From the NCBI GenBank assembly GCA_949294335.1, contig CASFGO010000027.1:1-64000 (forward strand): 64,000 nucleotides of DNA. Direction: 5' to 3'. Origin of the DNA: an uncultured bacterium (GTDB lineage: Bacteria > Cyanobacteriota > Vampirovibrionia > Gastranaerophilales > Gastranaerophilaceae). The first letter of the stretch is position 1, and each line of letters starts with the position of its first letter. The notes beneath the pieces are model-generated. The model worked only from the letters and a program-made list of their open reading frames with translations. It was not told the DNA's origin and did no database searches. The position numbers and the translations under genes were made by a program. This document shows positions 32,871 to 41,315 of this stretch, in pieces.

Positions 32871-34613
32871 TTATCCTAAAATAACCATCTCACAATTTTT
32901 GCAATCAAATTTGAGTTCGTATTTCTTGCCTCTATCATCAACCAAGAAAAGTTTTTTAGGTGCTTTACACATATTCAACGCATACTTAATACAATGTTTT
33001 GTTCGCATTAATTCTATCTGATGCCCACACCCCATTTCATAAGCAGGTTCTGTTATCTCACAATTACAATGTTTATAAAACTCTTTTGCCTCATTATTAT
33101 AAACATTCGCTCTATAATCGTCCTCTTGTTTATAATAATCGACATATCTGAGTGGAGTTTGTTCTTCACGTTTATAATTATTCAATCTTGCTTGCATAAG
33201 TTTATCAAGCAAAGTTCTTCTCAACTCATTAACCGCAGATACCGGCATAAATGGAATTTCTGAATCAAGTTCAATATTATTCACCGTAAAATCAGAATCC
33301 CCTGTCTTTTTCATCTGAGTTATAAAGTTTTGGTTCATCTTATCTTGGTTATTCGCTTTTTCTGTTGATTCAATTTCTACAAATGTTTTGTTATTATCCT
33401 CATCAGTCACACAAATTTTGCCGTCTTTAATCTCAATATCTATTTGAATCTGGCGTTTAACTTTCGCATTATTGAGTTCTTTCTCGTATTGAGCATCTTT
33501 GTTTCTGAAAACTTTTTGATTAACCTTTATCTCAGGCATTTTGTTAGGGAAAATCTTCTTCCCCTCAACCTTATTCACAAGACAACCTTCTTCACCTATT
33601 GAAAGCCCGTCTTGTGGGTTAATATTTTCTTTTGTATCTGTTTCAAAAAAGTTTTTGCCAATCTTTGTAACCTTGCCCAAATATTGACCTTTCGGAGTAT
33701 CAAAATTAAAACAGTCTTTTCTTTTTTCCAAGAAATAATCTGTATAACCTCGATTAAAGCTCTTTGTTATGTTAGATTCAAAGTTAGTCAAAATTGTTCC
33801 GGAAGATGTTTTTCCGCATATTTTATCAAGTTCTTTTCTATAATAAAGAACAACATTTTTCACATAGTCAGTATCTTTTAATCTACCTTCTATCTTGAAT
33901 GATTTTACCCCGATATCAACCATTTCTTTCAAGTGTTTTGTAGCATTAAAATCTTTGGTCGATAAAAGGTGCTTATCTTCTGCAATAACATTTCCTTTAT
34001 CATCAATAAGAGAATATTTTTTCCTGCAAGGTTGAGCACATTCACCTCTATTTGCAGAACGTCCGCCAATACATTGGCTCAAATAACATTGTCCGCTATA
34101 AGAAACACACAAAGCCCCGTGTATAAAGCATTCCAACTCTACATTTGTACTCTTCTTAATCTCTCTTATCTCATCAAGTGATAATTCACGAGCCAAAACA
34201 ACTCTTGGGATTCCAATTTCCTCAAAGAATTTAACCTTCTCTAAAAATCTATTATCGCATTGGGTGCTTATATGTAATGGAATAGGCGGGATTTGCTTGT
34301 CAATCGCAAGTTTAAGTATACCCATATCTTGAACAATTATTCCATCAACCCCGATTTCATAAAGTTTTTTTATAAGTTCTTTTACTTCATCAAGTTCAAT
34401 ATCTGTAACAATAGTATTAACAGTCACATATATTTTTACATAGAACTTATGAGCATAAAGAACAAGTTCTTTTAAATCCTCTAATGAGTTGCCTGCCTTG
34501 TATCTTGCCCCAAAAGAAGGACCTCCGATATAAACAGCATCTGCACCACAATCGATTGCAAGTTTTGCAGTTTCTAAATCTTTAGCAGGTGCAAGAAGTT
34601 CTGTTTTTTTCAT
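32871..34613 (-). CDS. U32-family protein (RlhA/TrhP-type, with DUF3656 extension)
   Basis: A 580-residue protein of the U32 'peptidase' family, whose best-known members hydroxylate RNA (23S rRNA C2501 or tRNA U34) rather than cleave peptides. The core starts ELLAPAKDLETAKLAIDCGADAVYIGG and has the cysteine-rich signature HGALCVSYSGQCYLSQCIGGRSANRGECAQPCR, which binds a 4Fe-4S cluster in characterised members. The last part, beyond about residue 330, is the extra domain found in larger members. Which RNA or step it serves cannot be read here. It follows tRNA-Arg on the same strand by 44 bases. Confidence 0.87.
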   Translation of the reverse strand: MKKTELLAPAKDLETAKLAIDCGADAVYIGGPSFGARYKAGNSLEDLKELVLYAHKFYVKIYVTVNTIVTDIELDEVKELIKKLYEIGVDGIIVQDMGILKLAIDKQIPPIPLHISTQCDNRFLEKVKFFEEIGIPRVVLARELSLDEIREIKKSTNVELECFIHGALCVSYSGQCYLSQCIGGRSANRGECAQPCRKKYSLIDDKGNVIAEDKHLLSTKDFNATKHLKEMVDIGVKSFKIEGRLKDTDYVKNVVLYYRKELDKICGKTSSGTILTNFESNITKSFNRGYTDYFLEKRKDCFNFDTPKGQYLGKVTKIGKNFFETDTKENINPQDGLSIGEEGCLVNKVEGKKIFPNKMPEIKVNQKVFRNKDAQYEKELNNAKVKRQIQIDIEIKDGKICVTDEDNNKTFVEIESTEKANNQDKMNQNFITQMKKTGDSDFTVNNIELDSEIPFMPVSAVNELRRTLLDKLMQARLNNYKREEQTPLRYVDYYKQEDDYRANVYNNEAKEFYKHCNCEITEPAYEMGCGHQIELMRTKHCIKYALNMCKAPKKLFLVDDRGKKYELKFDCKNCEMVILG

Positions 34614-34624
34614 AGGCTAAACCA

Positions 34625-35596
34625 TTAAGCAGCAGCTGTTTCAACTTTCTTTGTAGTTGCTCCAGGAGCTTTATCTTTCCAAATATCAATCAATACTGTA
34701 CAGAAGAAAATACTTGAATATGTACCAATTGTTATACCTAGAATCATTGCAAGTACAAAGTTCTTTGTTGTAACTCCACCAAAGAAATATAATGCTAACA
34801 ATGTTATCAACGTTGTTAATGAAGTATTGATACTTCTTGCCATTGTTTGTTCAACACTATAGTTAATGATTTCGCTGAAAGTCATTTTCTTAGCATAATA
34901 TCTTAAATTTTCTCTAATTCTGTCAAATACAACGATTGTATCGTGAACAGAGAAACCGATTACTGTTAATATTGCAGTAACGAATAAAGAATCGATTTCA
35001 ACGCCTTTGAAAATACCCATTAATGCAAACACACCACAAACAAATAAAACGTCGTGAACAAGCCCTAAGATTGCAGCTAGAGCATAATCAAATTGGAATC
35101 TGATTGTTAAGTAACAAACTATACCTAAAAGAGCTAAACTCAATGCGATTAAAGAATTTTTGAACAATTCTTTTCCCATTGTAGGCCCAACAGATGCAAC
35201 TTGAACAAGTTGAGCATCAGGATAATCTTTTTGGATAACTTGTGTTATTGTGTTTTGAGCATTTGATTTGCTATCAATAAACTTAGTTCTTATAGAAATC
35301 ATAGCTTTTAAGTTGCTATCGTTTTTCTTTGCATTAACATTTACTATCTGTATATAAGGATTTTCTATATTATTTGCCTCAAGATTAGTTCTTATTTTAG
35401 CAATTTCTGCGTTAGTAACATCTTTTTTAACACCATACTGTAAAGTTGTACCACCTGTATAATCAATACCAACTTTCAATGGTGTGTGTGTAGGAGATGT
35501 TATTGTTGAATAAATCATACCTATTAATCCCGGAAGTATTAATAGTGCTGAAAAAGCAAAACACCAAAATCTAATCTTTACTATATTGAGTTTCAT
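34625..35596 (-). CDS. secF: protein translocase subunit SecF
   Basis: The smaller half of the SecDF complex that assists Sec translocation with the proton gradient. It is 323 residues long with six hydrophobic helices. It has the family N terminus (FWCFAFSALLILPG), the first periplasmic domain with GIDYTGGTTLQYGV, and the transmembrane signature SVHDTIVVFDRIREN (about residues 215-230). It follows secD by 30 bases, the standard order. Confidence 0.95.
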   Translation of the reverse strand: MKLNIVKIRFWCFAFSALLILPGLIGMIYSTITSPTHTPLKVGIDYTGGTTLQYGVKKDVTNAEIAKIRTNLEANNIENPYIQIVNVNAKKNDSNLKAMISIRTKFIDSKSNAQNTITQVIQKDYPDAQLVQVASVGPTMGKELFKNSLIALSLALLGIVCYLTIRFQFDYALAAILGLVHDVLFVCGVFALMGIFKGVEIDSLFVTAILTVIGFSVHDTIVVFDRIRENLRYYAKKMTFSEIINYSVEQTMARSINTSLTTLITLLALYFFGGVTTKNFVLAMILGITIGTYSSIFFCTVLIDIWKDKAPGATTKKVETAAA

Positions 35597-35626
35597 AATA
35601 TATAACCTTTCCTTTTATTATCTTAA

Positions 35627-36946
35627 TTAATCAATAATTCCAAATTTTGCATTCTCTTTTTTAGATTCGGTAACTTGATAACCTTGACCGATTTCATCTT
35701 TTCTTAATCCAAACAATGCAGGATTTGTAAGTGATTTTGTTCCAAACATTAGTAACATAAAGTTTTTAGTTATTGTAATCGCTGAGAACATTGAAACAAC
35801 AACACCTAATGCAAGAGTTAAAGCAAAACCTTTTACGATACTTGTACCTAAGCAATAAAGGATTACACAAGTAATAATTGTTGTCATATTAGAGTCAAAA
35901 ATACTTGTAAATGCTCTGTCAAAACCTGTATTAATCGCAGTAAATAATGTTCTGCCTGCTCTTAATTCTTCTTTTGTTCTTTCAAAAATAAGGATATTAG
36001 CATCAACCGCCATACCTATACTTAATATGAAACCTGCAATCCCTGCTAATGTCATTGTAACAGGTATTGTTTTGAATATTGCAAATAAGATTAAGCCATA
36101 AATACAAAGTGCAATATCTGCAATTAAGCCAGGAACTCTGTAATAAGCAATCATAAATAACATTACAAGTCCAAGACCAATCATACCTGCAACTTTAGAT
36201 TTTGCAATACTATCAGCACCTAAAGTTGGTCCAACTGTATTTTCTTCAATAATTTTAGCCGGAACAGGTAAAGCACCTGCGTTCAACAAGTCAACCATTT
36301 TCTTAGCTTCTTCATATTGGAAGCCATTATCACCACCTGAAATCTGAGCTCTACCTTCCATAATCGGTTCTCTAATTACAGGAGCTGATTGCATTTCTCC
36401 ATTGAAGAATATTGCCATTGGTTTACCTACTAAAGCCCTTGTTAGTTTAGCAAATTTTCTTGTTCCTTCTGCATTGAATTCTAAATCAACAACCCATTGT
36501 CCGTTTGATGAATTAGTACTTAAATTAGCTTTTGATAAGTCTTTACCGGTCAAACCTGTTGAAATCCAGTTTTCTGTGTACATATCATTATTCATGCTAG
36601 GCATTGGAGCTTTGAATTCTAACTCTGCAGTATCACCAATAAATGCTTTTGCTTGTTCTAAATCTGATACGTCAGGAATTTCAACAACTAATCTGTTTTC
36701 CCCTGAACGTTGAACAACTGTTTCTGCAACCCCTAACTTATTAACCCTGTTTTCGATAGCAAACTGTAAACTGTCCATCATATCAGGTGTAATCTTTGCA
36801 ATAGAATTTGATGTCTGAGCCTCTAGTACCAATCTTGAGCCACCTACCAAGTCTAAACCAAGTTTAGTTGGCTTTGTTAAGATTAATACAACTGAAACTA
36901 TTACGATTGCTACAATAGCCCAAAACATTATAATTCGATTTTTCAT
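35627..36946 (-). CDS. secD: protein translocase subunit SecD
   Basis: The larger SecDF component. The 439-residue protein has one N-terminal helix, the P1 domain (LGLDLVGGSRLVLEAQ, ENRVNKLGVAETVVQRSG), the head-subdomain fold, and a C-terminal RND-like membrane part with GMAVDANILIFERTKEELRAG. The length is shorter than E. coli SecD (615) but typical of many anaerobes. No yajC was seen before it. secF follows directly. Confidence 0.96.
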   Translation of the reverse strand: MKNRIIMFWAIVAIVIVSVVLILTKPTKLGLDLVGGSRLVLEAQTSNSIAKITPDMMDSLQFAIENRVNKLGVAETVVQRSGENRLVVEIPDVSDLEQAKAFIGDTAELEFKAPMPSMNNDMYTENWISTGLTGKDLSKANLSTNSSNGQWVVDLEFNAEGTRKFAKLTRALVGKPMAIFFNGEMQSAPVIREPIMEGRAQISGGDNGFQYEEAKKMVDLLNAGALPVPAKIIEENTVGPTLGADSIAKSKVAGMIGLGLVMLFMIAYYRVPGLIADIALCIYGLILFAIFKTIPVTMTLAGIAGFILSIGMAVDANILIFERTKEELRAGRTLFTAINTGFDRAFTSIFDSNMTTIITCVILYCLGTSIVKGFALTLALGVVVSMFSAITITKNFMLLMFGTKSLTNPALFGLRKDEIGQGYQVTESKKENAKFGIID

Positions 36947-37006
36947 TTATTGTTAAACTCCCTATTAAAATTTATGTTCAATTATATTTTAACAAAAACA
37001 TCATTA

Positions 37007-37909
37007 TTACAATAATGCTTCTAGGTTAGTCCTAGTAGATTGAATTGTTGAGAATAATTCTGCTTTTTCTTCATCTGTTAATGGAACCAATGGTTCTCTT
37101 AAATACTCATCAATAATTCCCATATTAGCTAATACAGCTTTTACAGGAGTAGGATTTGGTGCCATAAATAATTTTCTAAAGCTTGGATACAATACATTAT
37201 GAATTTGTCTTGCTTTTTCTATATTACCTGACTTAAATTCTTTTATCATTGTTTTTAGTTCATTCCCAAATATATGTGATGCAACTGAAATTACACCATG
37301 TACCCCTAATGACATCATTGGAAGTGTAAGACTGTCATCTCCACTTAATATAACAAAATCATCAGGTGTATTTATATTTAGTTCTGTAATAGTATCCATA
37401 TCTCCAAAACTTTGTTTTAATGCAGCTATATTTTTATATTTATTTGCAAGGTATTTTACAGTCTCAACTGACATATTAACACCTGTTCTTGAAGGTATAT
37501 TATACATAACAATTGGAATAGAAATAGCTTCTGTAATCGCTGAATAATGTGCAATCATACCTTTTTGTGAAGGTTTATTATAATAAGGTACAACACACAA
37601 AACTGCATCAGCTCCACCTTGTTCTGCCAATTTTGACATTTCAACAGCAGTTTTTGTACAATTCGAACCTGTACCCATAATTATTTTTACATTATTTTTA
37701 ACTGCTTTTTTTGCTGCTTTTAAAATTTCTATTTCTTCATCATGAGTTAATGTTGGAGATTCCCCTGTTGTCCCTGTTATTACTATTGAATCAGAACCAT
37801 TTGTAGATAAGTATTCAACAAGCTCTTCCACCTTCTTATAATCAACATCCATATTAGATGTCATAGGTGTAACCATTGCTGTAATAACTTCCCCTGCATT
37901 AAGTCTCAT
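37007..37909 (-). CDS. dapA: 4-hydroxy-tetrahydrodipicolinate synthase
   Basis: Condenses pyruvate and aspartate semialdehyde in lysine and diaminopimelate synthesis. The 300-residue TIM-barrel has GTTGESPTLTHDEE near the N terminus, the catalytic tyrosine region YNIPSRTGVNM and the Schiff-base lysine in ALKQSFGD. A GAGG Shine-Dalgarno precedes the ATG. It follows a 60-base gap after secD in the reading direction and starts divergently from mtnP. No other dap gene is here. Confidence 0.95.
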   Translation of the reverse strand: MRLNAGEVITAMVTPMTSNMDVDYKKVEELVEYLSTNGSDSIVITGTTGESPTLTHDEEIEILKAAKKAVKNNVKIIMGTGSNCTKTAVEMSKLAEQGGADAVLCVVPYYNKPSQKGMIAHYSAITEAISIPIVMYNIPSRTGVNMSVETVKYLANKYKNIAALKQSFGDMDTITELNINTPDDFVILSGDDSLTLPMMSLGVHGVISVASHIFGNELKTMIKEFKSGNIEKARQIHNVLYPSFRKLFMAPNPTPVKAVLANMGIIDEYLREPLVPLTDEEKAELFSTIQSTRTNLEALL

Positions 37910-38049
37910 AAAATACCTCTTTCTTATAATATTCTTAGTGTATTATAAAACAAAGAAGTTTACATGGGTTGTAAATAATTATTAAATATGTGTGAAATAA
38001 AAAAGTTTATGTTATATTAAAAAATATACTTTTTAGGAGGAGATTATAA

Positions 38050-38847
38050 ATGGAAAAATTAGCAGATATTGGTGTATTTGGCGGTTCAGGCTTTTACAGC
38101 TTTTTAGAAGATATTGAAGAAGTTAAAGTAGAAACTCCTTATGGCATGCCAAGTGATAGTTTATTTATTGGTAAAATTGGTGCACACAAAGTTGCATTTA
38201 TGCCACGTCACGGAAGAACTCATACTATTCCGCCACATTTACTAAATTATCGTGCTAATGTTTGGGCTATGAAACATGTAGGTTGTGAAAGAGTTATTTC
38301 TCCATGTGCTGCAGGTAGTTTACAAAAACATGTTGAACCTGGTAGCTTTGTTATTTGTGACCAATTCGTTGATTGGACAAAAGGAAGAAATTCAACATTC
38401 TTTGATGGACCTATTGTTACTCACCCATCTCCTGCTGATTTATACTGTCCTGAGCTAAGAAAATTAGCTATTAAAACAGGTAAAGATCTAGGTATTAAAA
38501 TTCATGAAACAGGAACTGTTGTTGTTATCAATGGCCCTAGATTCTCAACAAAAGCTGAATCTAAGTTCTTTACTAACCAAGGTTGGGAAGTTATTAACAT
38601 GACTGCTTTTCCTGAAGCATACCTTGTTAAAGAATTAGATATGTGTCCGTTAAATATTTCTTTAATTACAGACTATGATGCAGGTCTAGTTGGAGATGTT
38701 CCTCCTGTTTCTCATCAAGCTGTTATTGAAGTATTTAATAATAACGTTGCTAATCTTAAGAAGTTATTATTCACTATGATTGAAAATATTCCGACAGAAA
38801 GATTAGAATGTGACTGCGCTAATACAAAAGCTAAATCAAGAGCATAG
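38050..38847 (+). CDS. mtnP: S-methyl-5'-thioadenosine phosphorylase
   Basis: Phosphorolysis of methylthioadenosine in methionine salvage. The 265-residue protein has GVFGGSGFYSFL at the N terminus, FMPRHGRTHTIPPHLLNYRANVWAMK, GTVVVINGPRFSTKAES and NMTAFPEAYLV. The MTA-phosphorylase class is distinguished from purine nucleoside phosphorylase mainly by the latter region, and here it reads NMTAFPEA rather than the commoner NMTTVPEV, so a broader substrate range is possible. A very strong Shine-Dalgarno, AGGAGGAGA, precedes the ATG. It is the first of three plus-strand genes. Confidence 0.9.
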   Translation: MEKLADIGVFGGSGFYSFLEDIEEVKVETPYGMPSDSLFIGKIGAHKVAFMPRHGRTHTIPPHLLNYRANVWAMKHVGCERVISPCAAGSLQKHVEPGSFVICDQFVDWTKGRNSTFFDGPIVTHPSPADLYCPELRKLAIKTGKDLGIKIHETGTVVVINGPRFSTKAESKFFTNQGWEVINMTAFPEAYLVKELDMCPLNISLITDYDAGLVGDVPPVSHQAVIEVFNNNVANLKKLLFTMIENIPTERLECDCANTKAKSRA

Positions 38848-38855
38848 GTGATAAA

Positions 38856-39128
38856 ATGGTAAGATTTCCAATGTTATTAAAAGCAGTTAACGGATTATTT
38901 AACATGTTCTATGTATTAATAATCCTTAGAATATTCATGACTTGGATTCCAAGTATTGATTGGGAACAGCAACCTGCTAAATTTATAAGAATTGTGACTG
39001 ATTCTTACTTAGAAGTATTTAGAAGATTTGTTCCACCTTTAGGAGGGTTGGATTTCTCTCCAATCATAGCAATTATTGTTCTACAAATCTTACAAGGATT
39101 AATTACAGGGGCTATAGGTAACTTATAA
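38856..39128 (+). CDS. YggT-family inner-membrane protein
   Basis: A 90-residue two-helix membrane protein. The helices are FNMFYVLIILRIFMTWIPS and FSPIIAIIVLQILQGLI, with the typical YggT linker RRFVPPLGGLDFSP. The family is linked to cell division or osmotic stress in cyanobacteria and chloroplasts, but the mechanism is not settled. It begins eight bases after mtnP and is likely co-transcribed. Confidence 0.88.
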   Translation: MVRFPMLLKAVNGLFNMFYVLIILRIFMTWIPSIDWEQQPAKFIRIVTDSYLEVFRRFVPPLGGLDFSPIIAIIVLQILQGLITGAIGNL

Positions 39129-39193
39129 TACTTTATTTAGAGGATTAGAAATCATAAATATATGTGATATTCTATTAGAAGACTGGGAGGAAT

Positions 39194-40405
39194 ATGTACG
39201 CATACAAATATAGAGATAATCTGGAATACGATTACAGCTATGAAAGGGACTTACGTGTAGCAAGACCTGTTCATAAAAATGTATACAAAAGACAAATTAT
39301 TCATAAAAAAACTAAAAAAACTCGCTCTTTGTCTGCTTCTTTAATCATTTTAGGAGTCGTTGCATTTTTTGCATTTTGCGTAATGCCATTCAGTTATAAA
39401 ACTATAAAGAATACTTTATTTATTGATTCTATTGCTCCTATTACTAATAAAGGTGTTGATTCTCCTTTAATAAGGACGTCAGAATATAAATCAGGGGCAA
39501 ATTTACAGTCAATTTTATATCCGACATTATCTTATTTAAATAATGATTTATTCTTAAATCAGCAACTTTTAGCTCCTACAATATTTAGTAAGAAAAATGC
39601 TGCTGATATGTATTTATCAGACAGGTTAATTGATTTAGAAAACCAATTGAAAGGCTTAAACAAAGCTTATCCGTCTATTAAGCCTGCAATATTTGTTTGG
39701 TCTTTTGAAACAGGTAAATATGCTGCAGTTAACTCAGATAAAGTTTATCCTGCTGCAAGCATTATTAAAATACCTGTATTAGTACAATTATTCAAATCAA
39801 TAGAAGCTAACCAGGTTTCTATATATGATGAAATGGCTCTTACTCAATATTATAGATCTTCAGGCTCAGGTAATATGCAATATGCCCAAGCAGGAAGAAA
39901 ATACACACTTGATGCACTTGCAAAAGTCATGATTCAAGATTCAGATAATACAGCAACTAACATGCTTATGGCAAAAGTTGGAGGTATGGATGATATTAAC
40001 ACAGGTATTCGTTCTTGGGGGTTAAAAAATACTCACGTTCAAACTTGGTTACCGGATTTAACAGGTACAAATACAACTACAGCTTATGATATGGCTAAAA
40101 TACTTTATAACCTTGAAAATCCATCATTCTTAAATATTAATTCAAGAGAAGATATTATAAAATATATGAGCAAAGTTAAAAATAATAGACTTATACAAGC
40201 AGGTTTACCTGAAGGTATTCCATTTATTCATAAAACAGGTGATATTGGAACAATGTTAGGTGATGCAGGTATTGTTTATATGCCATCAGGACAACATTAT
40301 ATCGTTGTAATTCTTGCAAATAGACCACATAATGATCCTGCAGGGGTTAACTATATTAAATCAGCATCATCATTAATATATTCAAACATGCTTAATTTGA
40401 AGTAA
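39194..40405 (+). CDS. class-A beta-lactamase-fold serine hydrolase, membrane-anchored
   Basis: A 403-residue protein with a basic cytoplasmic tail (about 1-45), one membrane helix (46-66) and a linker. The serine-hydrolase domain has SxxK at 189-192 (SIIK), SDN at 250-252 and KTG at 347-349, the three active-site motifs. The omega-loop Glu (Glu166 in class A, usually in ExxLN) is not seen; the region reads WLPDLTG. Loss of that residue usually abolishes beta-lactam turnover, so a peptidoglycan-related or protein-processing hydrolase fits better than resistance. A GGGAGG Shine-Dalgarno precedes the ATG. It overlaps gmhA tail-to-tail by 14 bases. Confidence 0.82.
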   Translation: MYAYKYRDNLEYDYSYERDLRVARPVHKNVYKRQIIHKKTKKTRSLSASLIILGVVAFFAFCVMPFSYKTIKNTLFIDSIAPITNKGVDSPLIRTSEYKSGANLQSILYPTLSYLNNDLFLNQQLLAPTIFSKKNAADMYLSDRLIDLENQLKGLNKAYPSIKPAIFVWSFETGKYAAVNSDKVYPAASIIKIPVLVQLFKSIEANQVSIYDEMALTQYYRSSGSGNMQYAQAGRKYTLDALAKVMIQDSDNTATNMLMAKVGGMDDINTGIRSWGLKNTHVQTWLPDLTGTNTTTAYDMAKILYNLENPSFLNINSREDIIKYMSKVKNNRLIQAGLPEGIPFIHKTGDIGTMLGDAGIVYMPSGQHYIVVILANRPHNDPAGVNYIKSASSLIYSNMLNLK

Positions 40406-40967
40406 ATATTCTTTCTTCTACAAGCCCACAAATAATATGACCAATCATAATTTGTGATTCTTGTATTTGTGGAGTATGAGTTGATGGAACTTTAATTAAA
40501 TACTGACATAAATTATCTAATGGACAATCATGATTCCCAACAAGCCCAATGGTAATTATACCTAAATTATTTGCTTCTTCCACTGCTTTTATAATATTAG
40601 CAGAATGACCAGATGTTGATATTGCAAGGAATATATCTCCTTTTTTACCATTTGCTCTAATTTGTCTTGCAAAAGATTCATCATAGCCATAATCGTTACT
40701 TATTGCAGTTAACAATGGTGAATTTGTGTTTAATTCAATTGCAGCTAATGGTGGTCTATCAAAGTTAAATTTTGAAACAAGTTCTCCTGTTATGTGCTGA
40801 GCATCTGCAGCAGATCCTCCATTTCCTGCAGTCATTACTTTATTACCACGTTTATAGCAATCAACAATAGCATTTGCAATTTTATCAATTGTTTTTATAA
40901 TTGTTTCATTTTCTAATATTAGTTGTTTTGTTTTTATACTATCTTCTATATATTTTTTTATTTCCAT
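40392..40967 (-). CDS. gmhA: D-sedoheptulose-7-phosphate isomerase (SIS domain)
   Basis: Makes the heptose phosphate that starts ADP-heptose and inner-core LPS synthesis. The 191-residue SIS-domain protein has TAGNGGSAADAQHITGEL, LAISTSGHSANIIKAVEEA and the C-terminal QESQIMIGHIICGLVE with the metal- and substrate-binding His. No other heptose gene lies nearby. A large gap with a probable small RNA separates its start from the next gene. Confidence 0.93.
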   Translation of the reverse strand: MEIKKYIEDSIKTKQLILENETIIKTIDKIANAIVDCYKRGNKVMTAGNGGSAADAQHITGELVSKFNFDRPPLAAIELNTNSPLLTAISNDYGYDESFARQIRANGKKGDIFLAISTSGHSANIIKAVEEANNLGIITIGLVGNHDCPLDNLCQYLIKVPSTHTPQIQESQIMIGHIICGLVEERIFTSN

Positions 40968-41164
40968 AATTCACCATTTTATTACAACTTTTTAAGTATT
41001 TTAACATAAAACATAATATTTTATTAATTATTTATATATAAAGTATATACGATTTTAAAGTTTCTAAATATTTTAAACAAATTAGTCAATTTTCTAAAAA
41101 AAAATCCGTTTATAAAAATATGGGAATTAAGGAAATAATCGAAAAAATATTTATATATATATCA

Positions 41165-41288
41165 CCACAATTAGTACCGCAACCAGTTAGGGTTAGGAAC
41201 TAATTTAACAAAGAATTCTTTTTATACTCTCTTTTAATATCCTCGTGTTTATTTAATGTTTGCCGCAATCTGGCAAACTTTTTTTTTG
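41165..41288 (+). ncRNA. probable small RNA in a 348-bp intergenic gap (40968-41315)
   Basis: No protein is encoded between gmhA and the ABC ATPase gene, both of which read leftwards. Yet a good plus-strand terminator stands at 41258-41287. Upstream is a structured hairpin, 41171-41203: TTAGT/ACTAA, CC/GG and AACC/GGTT stack around loop AGTTAG. Between the hairpin and the terminator lie some 50 U-rich unpaired bases, including TATCCTCGTGT (41238-41248), which can pair with ACGAGG-type Shine-Dalgarno sequences. TATATATAT at 41151-41161 is a possible -10. The rest of the gap, 40968-41150, is AT-rich with no recognised element. It is not tmRNA, RNase P, 6S or SRP RNA by motif. Confidence 0.55.
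41258..41287 (+). terminator. intrinsic terminator of the small-RNA candidate
   Basis: GTTTGCC (41258-41264) pairs with GGCAAAC (41272-41278) around a 7-base loop, followed by nine T at 41279-41287. The T-run is only on the plus strand, so it ends a rightward transcript although no rightward gene lies before it. Confidence 0.85.
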
Positions 41289-41315
41289 CATCAAAACTTC
41301 AATTATTAGTTAAGA

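Noticed and set aside
39194-40405. Antibiotic-resistance beta-lactamase
   Set aside because: The omega-loop Glu is missing although SxxK, SDN and KTG are present.
41165-41288. tmRNA, RNase P RNA, 6S RNA, SRP RNA or Yfr1
   Set aside because: Length and motifs do not fit; in particular the Yfr1 core ACUCCUCACAC and the SRP GGAAGCAGC-type tip are absent.
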